Of a stretch of DNA of 41,191 bases, positions 17,855 through 25,982 are shown one piece after another (the first letter of the stretch is position 1; each line of letters opens with the position of its first letter). The DNA is taken from contig NZ_CACSKB010000039.1 of NCBI RefSeq assembly GCF_902706225.1, positions 1-41,191 on the forward strand. Direction: 5' to 3'. The notes under the pieces are model-generated. The model was given only the letters and a program-made list of their open reading frames with translations. It made no database searches and was not told where the DNA came from. Position numbers and translations under genes: made by a program. The DNA comes from Microbacterium sp. 18062 (GTDB lineage Bacteria > Actinomycetota > Actinomycetes > Actinomycetales > Microbacteriaceae).

Positions 17855-18891
17855 ACCTCGCGCGGCTGTGGACGATCGTCACGCTCGAGCTGACCCAGCG
17901 GGTCCGCTCGGTCGCCTGGTACGTGCTGCTGGGGGTGTTCGCGGCGATCCTGCTGGGCGTGACCGCCCTGTCGTTCCTGGCGTTCTCGTGGATGGGCGGA
18001 TCCGGACCGGGCGCCGGCGGCGCGATCTACTCGGTCATCGTCTACGTCGTGCTGCTGCTCGTCGTGCTCGTCTCGCCGACGGTCGCCGGGAACGCCGTGA
18101 ACGGCGACCGCGACCAGGCGACGCTCGCCCCCGTGCAGGTGACGCTCGCGACCACGGGCGAGATCGTGCTGGGCAAGCTCGTCGCCGCCTGGGTCTCGGG
18201 GCTCGCGTTCCTCGCCGTCGCCGTGCCCTTCCTCGCCGTCGCGACGATCGCCGGGGGGCTTTCGCCGGCCGCGCTCGCCGTGTCGCTGCTCGTCCTCGTG
18301 ATCGAGATCGGCGTCTTCGCGGCGATCGGGGTGGGGCTCAGCGCCCTGCTGGCCCGCCCGCTCTTCTCGATCGCGTCGACCTACCTCGTGGTCGCCGCCT
18401 TCGTGATCGGCACGCTCATCGTCTTCGGGCTCGGCGGCGCCGCGGTCCGCACCGAGGTCGAGTCCCATTCCCGGTACATCACCTACGAGGGAAGCGGCAC
18501 CGACTACGCGTGCAGCGGATGGGAGACCTACACCTATGAGGTGCCGCGCTTCGACCGGGTCTGGTGGGTGCTCGCGGCCAACCCGTTCGTGATCATCGCC
18601 GATGCGACGCCGACCGCGTACGACGCCTACGGCAACCCGACGGACCTGTTCGGGCAGATCGCGTCGGGCGTGCGGATGGCGCAGGTCGTGCCCGAGACCG
18701 AGACCTGGTCCGACGGGTGCGCCGACGCCCAGGACTATCCGAGTGTGCGTGAGCAGACCGACGGGCTCCTGCCGAGCTGGTTCGTGGGGCTCGGGGTGCA
18801 GCTCGTCGTCGCGGGCCTGCTCCTGTGGGGCGGGTGGGCGCGCACCCGCACACCGGCCCGCAGGCTTCCGCCCGGCACCCGCGTGGCCTGA
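17851..18891 (+). CDS. ABC-2 type transporter permease
   Basis: A 346-residue membrane protein: a first helix near residues 22-48, then four closely spaced helices between about 60 and 195 ('AIYSVIVYVVLLLVVLVSPTV', 'LAVAVPFLAVATIAGG', 'AVSLLVLVIEIGVFAAIGVG', 'YLVVAAFVIGTLIVFGLGG'). A large extracytoplasmic loop of roughly 110 residues with two Cys ('YACSGWE', 'SDGCADAQ') follows, and then a final helix near 313-330. The 'GDRDQATLAPVQVT' region fits ABC-2 permeases. It forms an exporter with the preceding ATPase, to which it is coupled by a 4-nt overlap. Confidence 0.85.
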   Translation: MNLARLWTIVTLELTQRVRSVAWYVLLGVFAAILLGVTALSFLAFSWMGGSGPGAGGAIYSVIVYVVLLLVVLVSPTVAGNAVNGDRDQATLAPVQVTLATTGEIVLGKLVAAWVSGLAFLAVAVPFLAVATIAGGLSPAALAVSLLVLVIEIGVFAAIGVGLSALLARPLFSIASTYLVVAAFVIGTLIVFGLGGAAVRTEVESHSRYITYEGSGTDYACSGWETYTYEVPRFDRVWWVLAANPFVIIADATPTAYDAYGNPTDLFGQIASGVRMAQVVPETETWSDGCADAQDYPSVREQTDGLLPSWFVGLGVQLVVAGLLLWGGWARTRTPARRLPPGTRVA

Positions 18892-18981
18892 GACCCGGAG
18901 GCGGCGCACCGTGACCCCGCGGCATCCGTCACTCCGCGGCGGCCGTCTCCTCGGAAGCGCGACGATGAGCCCGTTCGATGG

Positions 18982-18993
18982 CAAGGTGGGCTC
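18982..18993 (+). promoter_or_regulatory. Weak -10-like box before the DUF1345 gene
   Basis: CAAGGT (18982-18987) ends 6 nt before GTG 18994, keeping the spacing and the A2 and T6 positions of TANNNT but not T1. Confidence 0.3.
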
Positions 18994-19725
18994 GTGAGCG
19001 AACCGACCTCGCCCTCTCCGCCGCCGACCGCGGACGGCCGCGTCCCCCGCTTCGCGTCCGACGTGGTGCGCCTGGGGCTGGCAACGACGGCCGGGACGGT
19101 GACGGCGTTCATCACCGCCGTCGTCATCCTGATCGCCCGCGACGGCGTCGTGCGGGTCGACATGGGCATCACCTGCATCTTCGCGTTCTCCGCCGCCTCG
19201 TCGATCGCCTACCTCGTGCACACCCTGCGCGTCTTCGGCCGGCTCGACGGCGACCGGCTGCGCGTCGTGCTCAACGGCTCGACCCCGCGCGGGCGATTCG
19301 GCAGGCTGGGGGCGATCGTCTCGGGCACCGGGCCCACGATCGCGGTGCAGTGGTCGATGATCGCCATCGCGGCCGTGCTCGTCTTCACGCTGTGGCCGGG
19401 CCTGCTGAAGGAGCCGGTCACCGTCTGGTTCAGCATCCTCGTCGTCGGAGCCTCGTGGACCGTGACGATCGTCGCGTACGCGGTGCACTACGCCCGCCTG
19501 GACGCGGCCCTGGGCGGACTCGACTTCCCCGACTCGGACACCCCTCGGGTCTTCGCGGACTACGTGTACCTCGCGGTGCAGGTCCAGACGACGTTCTCGA
19601 CCTCCGACGTCTCGCTCGAGACCACGACGGCGCGCCGGCTCGTCACCGGTCACACCCTGGTGTCGTTCGCGTTCAACACCGTCATCATCGCCATGCTGAT
19701 CACGGTGCTCTTCCTCGGCGGGTGA
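18994..19725 (+). CDS. DUF1345 family membrane protein
   Basis: A 243-residue integral membrane protein with an N-terminal Pro/Ser-rich stretch and about five hydrophobic helices ('VTAFITAVVILIA', 'CIFAFSAASSIAYLVHTL', 'IAVQWSMIAIAAVLVFTLWPG', 'FSILVVGASWTVTIVAYAVHY', 'AFNTVIIAMLITVLFLGG'). The DUF1345 hallmark is present: 'HYARLDAALGGLDFP' followed by 'FADYVYLAVQVQTTFSTSDV' and 'GHTLVSFAFNTVIIA'. The role is unknown. It stands alone, 102 nt after the ABC-2 permease, with no strong hairpin between them, and converges on the acyl-CoA dehydrogenase gene. Confidence 0.85.
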   Translation: MSEPTSPSPPPTADGRVPRFASDVVRLGLATTAGTVTAFITAVVILIARDGVVRVDMGITCIFAFSAASSIAYLVHTLRVFGRLDGDRLRVVLNGSTPRGRFGRLGAIVSGTGPTIAVQWSMIAIAAVLVFTLWPGLLKEPVTVWFSILVVGASWTVTIVAYAVHYARLDAALGGLDFPDSDTPRVFADYVYLAVQVQTTFSTSDVSLETTTARRLVTGHTLVSFAFNTVIIAMLITVLFLGG

Positions 19726-19773
19726 ACCGGGCGCGGCTGCGTCGGCTCGTGCCTCGAGGCGCGCAGGACCCGT

Positions 19774-20961
19774 TCACCGGGTGAAGGCGCTGAGCCCGGT
19801 CAGCGCGCGGCCCACGATGAGCGTGTTCATCTCCCGGGTGCCCTCGAAGGTGTAGACCGCCTCGGCGTCCGCGAAGAACCGGATCACCCGATGGGGGAGC
19901 AGCAGCCCGTTGCCGCCCACGATCTCGCGCGCGAGCGCGACCGATTCGCGGAGCCGATCGGCGGCGATCAGCTTGAGCATGCTCGGTGAGACGTCGTCCG
20001 CGACCGGATGCGTGGTGGTCCTGACGGCCAGGGCGAGCGTCTGGGCGATGTTGGCGACCATCCGCACGAGCTTGTCCTGGACGAGCTGGAACCCGGCGAT
20101 GGGCCGCCCGAACTGCTGCCGGACGGAGGCGTACTCGATCGCCGCCTCGTATGCGCCGAGCTGCATGCCGGCGGAGTTCCACACGATGTCCGGGCGCAGG
20201 GTGCGGAACGCCCGGTTGATGTCGTCGAACGACTCGATCCTCGCGAGGCGTCGCTCCTCGGCGACCTCGACGTCGACGAGCCGGATGTCGGCGTTGTGCA
20301 CCGCCCGCAGCGCGGCCTTGTGCTCGATGACGGTCATCGAGATGCCCGCCGATGCCGACGGGACGACGAAGGCGAGGACGCGATCCGCCCCCTCCTCCCG
20401 CGCGACGACGAGGAGGTTGTCCGAGATGGTGGCGTTGCCGATCCATCGCTTGTGCCCGTTCAGCACCCAGCCCGACTCGGTGCGGCGCGCGGCGGTCGCG
20501 ATGCCCCGTGCGATGTCCGATCCGTGATCCGGCTCGGTCAGGGCGAAACAGCCCGTCATGCGGAAGGCGACGATGTCGTCGTCCCAGGCGGCGACCTGCT
20601 CGGGCGACCCGCCCTCCCTCACGACGGTCCGGAACATCCCCACCTGACCGCCGTAGAGGATGGAGACCGCCAGGTCGGTGCGGGCGAGCTCCAGCGTCCG
20701 GAACCCCTCGTAGATCGCCCGGCATCGGCCGCTCCCGTCGATCACGGACGGGTCGTCGACGAGCCGCAGCTCCGCAAGCGGCGCGCGGATGTGAGCGGGC
20801 GTCTGGGCACTCTCCCACGCGTCCACGAGGATCGGCGCGACATGCCGGTCGAGGTGCGCGCGCAGGAGCGTCAGCTTGGCGCGCTCGGCCGCGGTGAGGT
20901 CGTCCGCGAAGCGCAGCAGATCCCCCGGATACTCGAGGGCACGCGGGTCGCCGGCGGTCAT
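19774..20961 (-). CDS. Acyl-CoA dehydrogenase, glutaryl-CoA dehydrogenase-like
   Basis: A 395-residue flavoprotein. FAD and substrate motifs include 'CFALTEPDHGSDIA' and 'WIGNATISDNLLVVAREE'. The predicted catalytic base is Glu373 in 'YTFEGTREMNTLIVGRALTG', the arrangement of the glutaryl-CoA dehydrogenase and short-branched classes. It is the last gene of a four-gene operon; its ATG overlaps the amidohydrolase stop by 4 nt. The substrate is probably a CoA ester made by the operon's ligase. No glutarate pathway partners are seen here, so glutaryl-CoA itself is not assumed. Confidence 0.9.
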   Translation of the reverse strand: MTAGDPRALEYPGDLLRFADDLTAAERAKLTLLRAHLDRHVAPILVDAWESAQTPAHIRAPLAELRLVDDPSVIDGSGRCRAIYEGFRTLELARTDLAVSILYGGQVGMFRTVVREGGSPEQVAAWDDDIVAFRMTGCFALTEPDHGSDIARGIATAARRTESGWVLNGHKRWIGNATISDNLLVVAREEGADRVLAFVVPSASAGISMTVIEHKAALRAVHNADIRLVDVEVAEERRLARIESFDDINRAFRTLRPDIVWNSAGMQLGAYEAAIEYASVRQQFGRPIAGFQLVQDKLVRMVANIAQTLALAVRTTTHPVADDVSPSMLKLIAADRLRESVALAREIVGGNGLLLPHRVIRFFADAEAVYTFEGTREMNTLIVGRALTGLSAFTR

Positions 20962-21854
20962 GCGGGCACCTCCTCGACGAGATCGAGGACTCCGAGCGCG
21001 TTCTCCTTGAGCACTCGCCGCTCGACGTCGTCGCCCAGCTCCAGCGCGGCGAAGTCGCGAAGCCAGCGGTCGGGGGCGATCACCGGGAAGTCGGAGCCGA
21101 AGAGCATCTTGTGGCGGAGATAGGTCCGCGTGGCCCGCACGAGGCTCTCGCTGAAGTACTTCGGCGACCATCCCGACAGATCGATGTAGACGTTGCTCTT
21201 GTGCGTCGCGATCGAGAGCGCCTCGTCCTGCCAGGGCACGCTCGGGTGGGCGAGGATGACGGTGAGATGCGGATGGCGCGCCGCCACGGTGTCGAGGAGG
21301 AGGGGGTTGGACAGACCGAGCCGCAGGCCGGAGCCGCCCGGCGTGCCGGCCCCCACGCCCGTCTGGCCGGTGTGGACGATGATCGGCAGGCCGCGCTCCT
21401 CGATCGCGGAGAAGAGCGGCACGTGCCGATCGTCGGAGGGGTCGAAGCTCTGCACCGTCGGGTGGAACTTGAAGCCGCGCACCCCGAGATCCTCGGCCTG
21501 TCTGTGCATCTCGTCTATCGCGGCTTCGCCCTGCAGCGGATCGACCGATCCGAAGGCGATGAGTGCATCGGGGTGGCGCCTGGCCCCCGCGACGATGTCG
21601 TCGATCCGGCTCGGCCCGTGGCCGAAGGCGGTCGTCGCGTCGACGGTGAAGACGACGGCCATCAGGTTGCGTTCCCGGTAGTACGCCGCGGTCTCGTCGA
21701 CGGTGAGCGCGGTCTCCGACTTTCCGAAGTACGCGTCCATCGCGTCCAGCAGCTCGTCGGGCAGCGCTCGCCGCCCGCTGTCGTCGACCTCGATGTGCAC
21801 GTGCGTGTCGATCCCGCGCAGACCCGCGGGAATGGTGATGGTCGGCATGGTCAT
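20958..21854 (-). CDS. Amidohydrolase family 2 protein
   Basis: A 298-residue metal-dependent TIM-barrel hydrolase or decarboxylase of the amidohydrolase superfamily. Metal ligands are His18 and His20 in 'IDTHVHIE', further His in 'PIIVHTGQTG' and 'VILAHPSVPW', and the C-terminal Asp in 'FGSDFP'. 'VRGFKFHPTVQSF' is also typical of family 2 members, which include 2-pyrone-dicarboxylate lactonase and aromatic acid decarboxylases. In a CoA operon it may open a lactone or ring, or decarboxylate an acid before ligation. The start is ATG 21854, overlapping the ligase stop by 4 nt; ATG 21848 is an alternative. Confidence 0.85.
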   Translation of the reverse strand: MTMPTITIPAGLRGIDTHVHIEVDDSGRRALPDELLDAMDAYFGKSETALTVDETAAYYRERNLMAVVFTVDATTAFGHGPSRIDDIVAGARRHPDALIAFGSVDPLQGEAAIDEMHRQAEDLGVRGFKFHPTVQSFDPSDDRHVPLFSAIEERGLPIIVHTGQTGVGAGTPGGSGLRLGLSNPLLLDTVAARHPHLTVILAHPSVPWQDEALSIATHKSNVYIDLSGWSPKYFSESLVRATRTYLRHKMLFGSDFPVIAPDRWLRDFAALELGDDVERRVLKENALGVLDLVEEVPA

Positions 21855-23464
21855 GCTGTCTCCTTCGGGGCGCTCGACCCGGCCTGGACGTCGGCGCGCA
21901 ACCGCACGAGGTCGATCTTTCCGTGCGGCGTCCGGTTCAGGCTCGGCCGGAGCGCGATGGTCCGCGGCTTCTTGTAGCCGGCGATGAGCGGATCGATGTG
22001 GGCGATGAGGTCCTCGACCGCCAAGCCGGGCTCGGGGGTGGCGACGACCGCTGCCACGATCTCGCCGAATCTCCGATCGGAGATCCCGAAGACGACCGCG
22101 TCGTCGACGAGGGGGTGGGACAGCAGCGCCTCCTCGACCTCCAGGGGATAGACCTTCTCGCCTCCCGTGTTGACGACCGAGCTTCCCCTCCCGAGCAGCT
22201 CGATGTGCAGGTCCTCCTCGACCCGCACCCAGTCGCCGGGGACGACGTGACGCCGCCCGCGGATGGTGGGGAACGTCTCCCGGGTCTTCGCCGTATCCCC
22301 GCGATACCCCTTCGGCATGGCGCCGCGCAGCGCGAGCAGCCCCCGGGCTCCGACCTCGTGCCGGACCTCCTCCAGATCCTCGTCGAGCACGGTCGCGTGC
22401 GGGAGCAGTCGCGGACGCCCCGGCAGGTCGCCCGGGCCGGTCGTCGTCGTGACGGCGAACGCGCCCGCCTCCGTGGAGGCGAGCATGTCGAAGATCTGAA
22501 CGTCGGCGATCGCGTGCAGGCGCCGTTTGACGTCGGGGCTGAAACGCATTCCGGAGCTCAGGACGGAGGTCACTGTGCGAAGTCTCGTCGCCGTCCGCTC
22601 GGCGGCCTCCACGAGCGGGATCGTGACGGCGTCGCCGGCCACGATGAGCCTGGTGGCTCCCCACCGGTTCGCCAGCTCGACCGCCGCGTCCGCATCCAGC
22701 CGCGCGGAGGAGGTCGTGAGCACCGTCCCGCCCAGTGCGAGGGCGTTCATCGAGGCGAAGAGCGCGGTGCCGTGCATGAAGGGCGCGAGAGGGAGCGTGA
22801 CCATGAACCGCTCGCTCGTGGCCGCCGCGATCCGGACGGCGTCGTCGAGATCTACGGGCTCGTCGAGGTCGCTGAGCCCGTAGATCGAGTACTTCTGCGC
22901 CTCGAACATGTCCCGCGCATCCCACATGGCCGCCTTCGGACGTCCGGTCGTGCCGCCCGTGTAGAGCCACAGCTCGCCATCGGGCGCGGTGGGCGGCAGC
23001 GGTGTCGCGCCCTCGACCGCGTCTTGCCACCGTGTGCCCGCCACGGGTGCTGCGGCGGCGTCGTCGACGGCGATGGCCTCGGGCTCGTCGCGAGCGAGGT
23101 CCATCGCCTCGGCGACGACGGCGTTCAGCGATGTCGGATGCACGATGGCACGTGCCCCGGAGTCGTCCAACAGGTCTGCGATCTCGGCGGCGCGGAATCG
23201 ATAGTTGAAAGGCACCGGGACGAATCCGCCGGCGAGACAGGCGAAGAGCGTGATGATGAACTCCGGCCGGTTGTGGAGAAGGATCGCGACCGGATCGCCG
23301 ACGGTCAGGCCGCGGGAGCGCAGGGTGCGAGCGAGCGAACCCGACTGCTGTGCGAGTCGCGCGTAGCTCCACTCCTCACCGCCCGCATCCCGGATGGCGA
23401 TCCGTTCGGGGAGGGCGAGGGAGATCGCATGCCACACGTCGCTGTGCCGGCCGTGGAAGGTCAT
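21851..23464 (-). CDS. AMP-dependent acyl-CoA synthetase/ligase
   Basis: A 537-residue ANL-superfamily enzyme activating a carboxylate with ATP and CoA. The phosphate loop reads 'LYTGGTTGRPKAAMW', the adenine region 'IFDMLASTEAG', the ribose-binding and hinge region 'PGDWVRVEEDLHIELLGRGSSVVNTGGEKVYPLEVE', and the catalytic lysine lies in 'RTPHGKIDL'. The medium-chain to aromatic acyl-acceptor pocket cannot be inferred. ATG 23464 overlaps the MaoC stop by 4 nt, so this is gene two of the operon. Confidence 0.92.
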   Translation of the reverse strand: MTFHGRHSDVWHAISLALPERIAIRDAGGEEWSYARLAQQSGSLARTLRSRGLTVGDPVAILLHNRPEFIITLFACLAGGFVPVPFNYRFRAAEIADLLDDSGARAIVHPTSLNAVVAEAMDLARDEPEAIAVDDAAAAPVAGTRWQDAVEGATPLPPTAPDGELWLYTGGTTGRPKAAMWDARDMFEAQKYSIYGLSDLDEPVDLDDAVRIAAATSERFMVTLPLAPFMHGTALFASMNALALGGTVLTTSSARLDADAAVELANRWGATRLIVAGDAVTIPLVEAAERTATRLRTVTSVLSSGMRFSPDVKRRLHAIADVQIFDMLASTEAGAFAVTTTTGPGDLPGRPRLLPHATVLDEDLEEVRHEVGARGLLALRGAMPKGYRGDTAKTRETFPTIRGRRHVVPGDWVRVEEDLHIELLGRGSSVVNTGGEKVYPLEVEEALLSHPLVDDAVVFGISDRRFGEIVAAVVATPEPGLAVEDLIAHIDPLIAGYKKPRTIALRPSLNRTPHGKIDLVRLRADVQAGSSAPKETA

Positions 23465-23925
23465 CGGTAGAGCCTCAGGACGAACTCCGCGACGCACGCC
23501 GGCTTCTCCGAGCCCTCCACGTCGAAGGTGACGGGCACCTCGAGCTGATAGCCGCCGTCGATCTCGACGACGGACGAGACGGTGCCTCGGATGCGGATGC
23601 GCGCGCCGACCGGCACGGGGGCGGGGAAGCGCACGCGGTTGAGACCGTAGTTGATCCCCATGCCCGCCCCGGTGACTTCGAAGACCTCGTCCAGCTGCGG
23701 GACGACGAGGCTCAGCGTCAGCAGGCCGTGCACGATGCGCTGCCCGAACGGTGTGCCCGCGGCGAAGTCCGCGTCCAGATGGATCGGGTTCGGATCCCCC
23801 GTGACGCGGGCGAACAGGTTCACCTCCTCCTGGGTCACGGTCCGCCAGGAGGAGGGGCCGAAGTCCGCGCCGTGCAGACCGGCCACCTCTGAGATCGGGA
23901 CGGAGACCTTCTCGGAAACGTTCAT
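23461..23925 (-). CDS. MaoC family hot-dog enoyl-CoA hydratase
   Basis: A 154-residue hot-dog fold protein with the hydratase 2 motif: Asp44 and His49 in 'GDPNPIHLD', then 'FGQRIVHGLLTLSLV'. Such enzymes hydrate enoyl-CoA esters. It is the first gene of the minus-strand operon and its start is fixed by AAAGGAG just upstream. With the ligase and the acyl-CoA dehydrogenase it gives activation, alpha-beta oxidation and hydration, the core of a beta-oxidation-like route. No thiolase or 3-hydroxyacyl-CoA dehydrogenase is in this operon. Confidence 0.9.
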   Translation of the reverse strand: MNVSEKVSVPISEVAGLHGADFGPSSWRTVTQEEVNLFARVTGDPNPIHLDADFAAGTPFGQRIVHGLLTLSLVVPQLDEVFEVTGAGMGINYGLNRVRFPAPVPVGARIRIRGTVSSVVEIDGGYQLEVPVTFDVEGSEKPACVAEFVLRLYR

Positions 23926-23950
23926 GCCACTCCTTTGTGCTGATTCGTCG

Positions 23951-23968
23951 AGCGATCGAGCGTTCGCT
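23951..23968. promoter_or_regulatory. Imperfect 18-bp palindrome, likely operator
   Basis: AGCGATCGAGCGTTCGCT matches its reverse complement at 7 of 9 position pairs. It lies 26 bp upstream of the maoC start, inside the control region shared by the two divergent operons. Its size and symmetry suit a TetR- or IclR-type dimer. The IclR gene at the far end of the island is the only candidate regulator present. Confidence 0.5.
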
Positions 23969-23998
23969 TGGTCACCCATGATTACAGATATGCACGTA

Positions 23999-24028
23999 TT
24001 GTGGCCAGATGTACGCCTGATGTACACT
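23999..24028 (+). promoter_or_regulatory. Promoter of the importer/catabolic operon with direct repeats
   Basis: A -35-like TTGTGG (23999-24004) and -10 TACACT (24023-24028) are spaced by 18 bp. Two copies of GATGTAC (24008-24014 and 24019-24025), exactly 11 bp apart, fill the spacer and run into the -10. Direct repeats one helical turn apart over a promoter suggest a regulator site; activators of the IclR family (PobR, PcaU) use repeats. The link to the local IclR is inference. Confidence 0.45.
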
Positions 24029-24084
24029 CGCCGAAGTCGGGTTCCAGAGCAGGTGTCCGATCCGGAGCTATTCAAGGAGGAGTA

Positions 24085-25080
24085 GTGAAACTCATGCACC
24101 GCCGCTGGGGAACGACCCTCGGGCTTGCGACCGCTGCACTCGTCGCCCTCACCGCATGCGCCCAGCCCGCCGCCGAGGCAGGCGACGATCCCGCCGAGGA
24201 GACGGTCACCCTCGAGGTGGGTGTCGTCCCCGTCGTGGACATCGCCGTTCTGTACCTGGGCATCGAGCAGGGCTACTTCGAGGACGAGGGCATCGAGCTC
24301 AACATCAACACCGGCAACAGCGGGGCGGAGATCATCGCCGCCGTCGCCTCGGGGCAGTACGACTTCGCGTTCACGGCGGTCCCGCTGGCCCTGCAGTTCC
24401 GCGAGAAGGGCCAGCCGGTGACGATCATCGCGCCCGGCACCGCGTCGACGGGCATCCCGGGCAAGGACGTGCACCACATCCAGGTGCGCGACGGCATCGA
24501 GCGTCCGAAGGACCTCGAGGGCAAGAAGGTGACGCTGAACGCGCGTGGCGGCCTCGCCGAGATGCTCGGCTCGCTCGCCGTCAGCGACGACGGAGGCGAT
24601 CCGTCCCTCGTCGAATGGGTCGAGCTTCCGTTCGCACAGGGCTACACCGCCCTTCAGAACGGCGACGTCGACGCGATGGTCGGTCCCGAGCCGTTCTCGA
24701 CCGCGCTCCAGGAGGAGGGGTTCGCGAGCATCTCCAGCCCGTACCAGATCCTCGCCCCCGAGCACTCGCTCGTGACGAGTGTCTGGTACACGATGCAGAC
24801 GCAGATCGATGAGCGTCCGGAGCTCTTCGAGCGACTCCAGCACGCTCTGACGAGGTCCCTCGAGTATGCGGGAGCGAACCCGGAGGAGGTGCGTCGGATC
24901 ACGCCCTCGTTCTCCGGCCTCAGCGAGGAGCAGGTCGCGAACATCGTGCTCCCGAACATCAAGCCGGACTTCCCGGTCGGCGACATCGACGACATCTGGT
25001 CGCCGGCGCTGGTCGAGTTCGGGCTGCTCGAGACGCCCATCGCCTACGACGAGGTCGTCTGGGATCAGGTCCCGCGTTGA
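24085..25080 (+). CDS. NitT/TauT-type ABC transporter binding lipoprotein
   Basis: A 331-residue solute-binding protein with a lipoprotein signal ending in 'LVALTAC' (Cys25) and an acidic linker. The mature part is the SsuA/THI5-like fold: 'VVPVVDIAVLYLGIEQGYFEDEGI', 'IIAAVASGQYDFAFTAVP', 'DLEGKKVTLNARGG', 'ALQNGDVDAMVGPEPF'. Relatives bind nitrate, sulfonates, pyrimidine precursors or aromatic acids, so the ligand is open. GTG 24085 follows AGGAGG (24075-24080) by 4 nt; ATG 24094 is an alternative. A strong hairpin separates it from the permeases. Confidence 0.88.
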   Translation: MKLMHRRWGTTLGLATAALVALTACAQPAAEAGDDPAEETVTLEVGVVPVVDIAVLYLGIEQGYFEDEGIELNINTGNSGAEIIAAVASGQYDFAFTAVPLALQFREKGQPVTIIAPGTASTGIPGKDVHHIQVRDGIERPKDLEGKKVTLNARGGLAEMLGSLAVSDDGGDPSLVEWVELPFAQGYTALQNGDVDAMVGPEPFSTALQEEGFASISSPYQILAPEHSLVTSVWYTMQTQIDERPELFERLQHALTRSLEYAGANPEEVRRITPSFSGLSEEQVANIVLPNIKPDFPVGDIDDIWSPALVEFGLLETPIAYDEVVWDQVPR

Positions 25081-25103
25081 CGCCCTGACCGACCGATCGT
25101 CAT

Positions 25104-25136
25104 GGTGCGCCCCGGACCCGAAGCCCGGGGCGCACC
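25104..25136 (+). terminator. 12-bp perfect hairpin between binding protein and permease genes
   Basis: GGTGCGCCCCGG (25104-25115) pairs with CCGGGGCGCACC (25125-25136) around a 9-nt loop, 23 nt after the binding-protein stop. No T-run follows. It probably acts as a partial terminator or RNA-stabilising 3' end, giving more binding protein than permease. Confidence 0.6.
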
Positions 25137-25157
25137 ACCCCCCAGAGAGGAGCGCAT

Positions 25158-25982
25158 GTGGCCGTTCTCGCCGCATCAGCACCCACGGTCCAGAGCCGCT
25201 CGTCCGTCCGCGCGACGCTGTGGCGGCTGAACTCGCTCACCGGAATCGCCGTCTTCGTCGCCGTATGGGAGATCCTGCCGCGGCTCGGAGCGATGAACCC
25301 GAGCCAGGTGCCCCCGTTCTCCGACGTGGTCGCCCGCCTCGGGCGGCTGCTGACCGAGGGGCAGTTCTGGTCGCTTCTCGGCTCGACGATGAGCACCTGG
25401 GCGATAGGCCTGGCCTACGCCGTCGTCCTCGGATTCGTCCTCGGGTTCCTGATCGGGGTCACCCCCGGCGCCCGCGACCTCACGCACACGACGATCGAGT
25501 TCCTCCGGCCCATCCCGTCGGTCGCGTTGATCCCGGTCGTCACGCTCATCTTCGGCCTCAAGGCGGAGGCGGGCATCGCGCTGATCACCTGGGCCGCGAT
25601 GTGGCCGATCCTGCTGCAGACCCAGTACGGTCTGGACGACATCGACGTCGTCGCGAGGGACACCGCGCGCAGCTACCGGTTCGGTCCCCGGATGACGCTC
25701 GGCGAGCTGATCATCCCGACCCTGCTTCCGTACCTGTTCACCGGCCTGCGGCTCTCCGCAGCCATCGCCCTGGTCCTCGGCGTCACGGCGGAGATGGTCC
25801 TCGGCGTCAAAGGACTGGGCAACGAGATCATGCTCGCCCAGGGCGCCCTCGACACCCCCAAGCTGTACGCGCTCGTGCTCGTGATCGGCGTCATCGGAGT
25901 CCTCATCAACATCGCGACGCGCGGGGCGGAGAGACGCACGCTCCATTGGCACGCCTCCGTCCGGAACCTGGAGGCGATGTGA
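25158..25982 (+). CDS. ABC transporter permease, NitT/TauT type (first)
   Basis: A 274-residue membrane permease of the SsuC/TauC class, with a first helix 'LTGIAVFVAVWEILPRLG' and the common 'VPPFSDVVARLGRLLTEG'. The core has 'EFLRPIPSVALIPVVTLIFG', and the ATPase-contact region is 'ARDTARSYRFGPRMTLGELIIP'. The GTG at 25158 is preceded by AGAGAGGAG; the ATG at 25156 is out of frame. The stop shares one base with the next start (TGATG). Confidence 0.9.
   Translation: MAVLAASAPTVQSRSSVRATLWRLNSLTGIAVFVAVWEILPRLGAMNPSQVPPFSDVVARLGRLLTEGQFWSLLGSTMSTWAIGLAYAVVLGFVLGFLIGVTPGARDLTHTTIEFLRPIPSVALIPVVTLIFGLKAEAGIALITWAAMWPILLQTQYGLDDIDVVARDTARSYRFGPRMTLGELIIPTLLPYLFTGLRLSAAIALVLGVTAEMVLGVKGLGNEIMLAQGALDTPKLYALVLVIGVIGVLINIATRGAERRTLHWHASVRNLEAM

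Noticed and set aside
24028..24084. TPP or other riboswitch before the NitT/TauT binding protein, as found for thiamine-precursor importers
   Set aside because: The leader after the predicted promoter is only about 50 nt, and I see no conserved riboswitch core.
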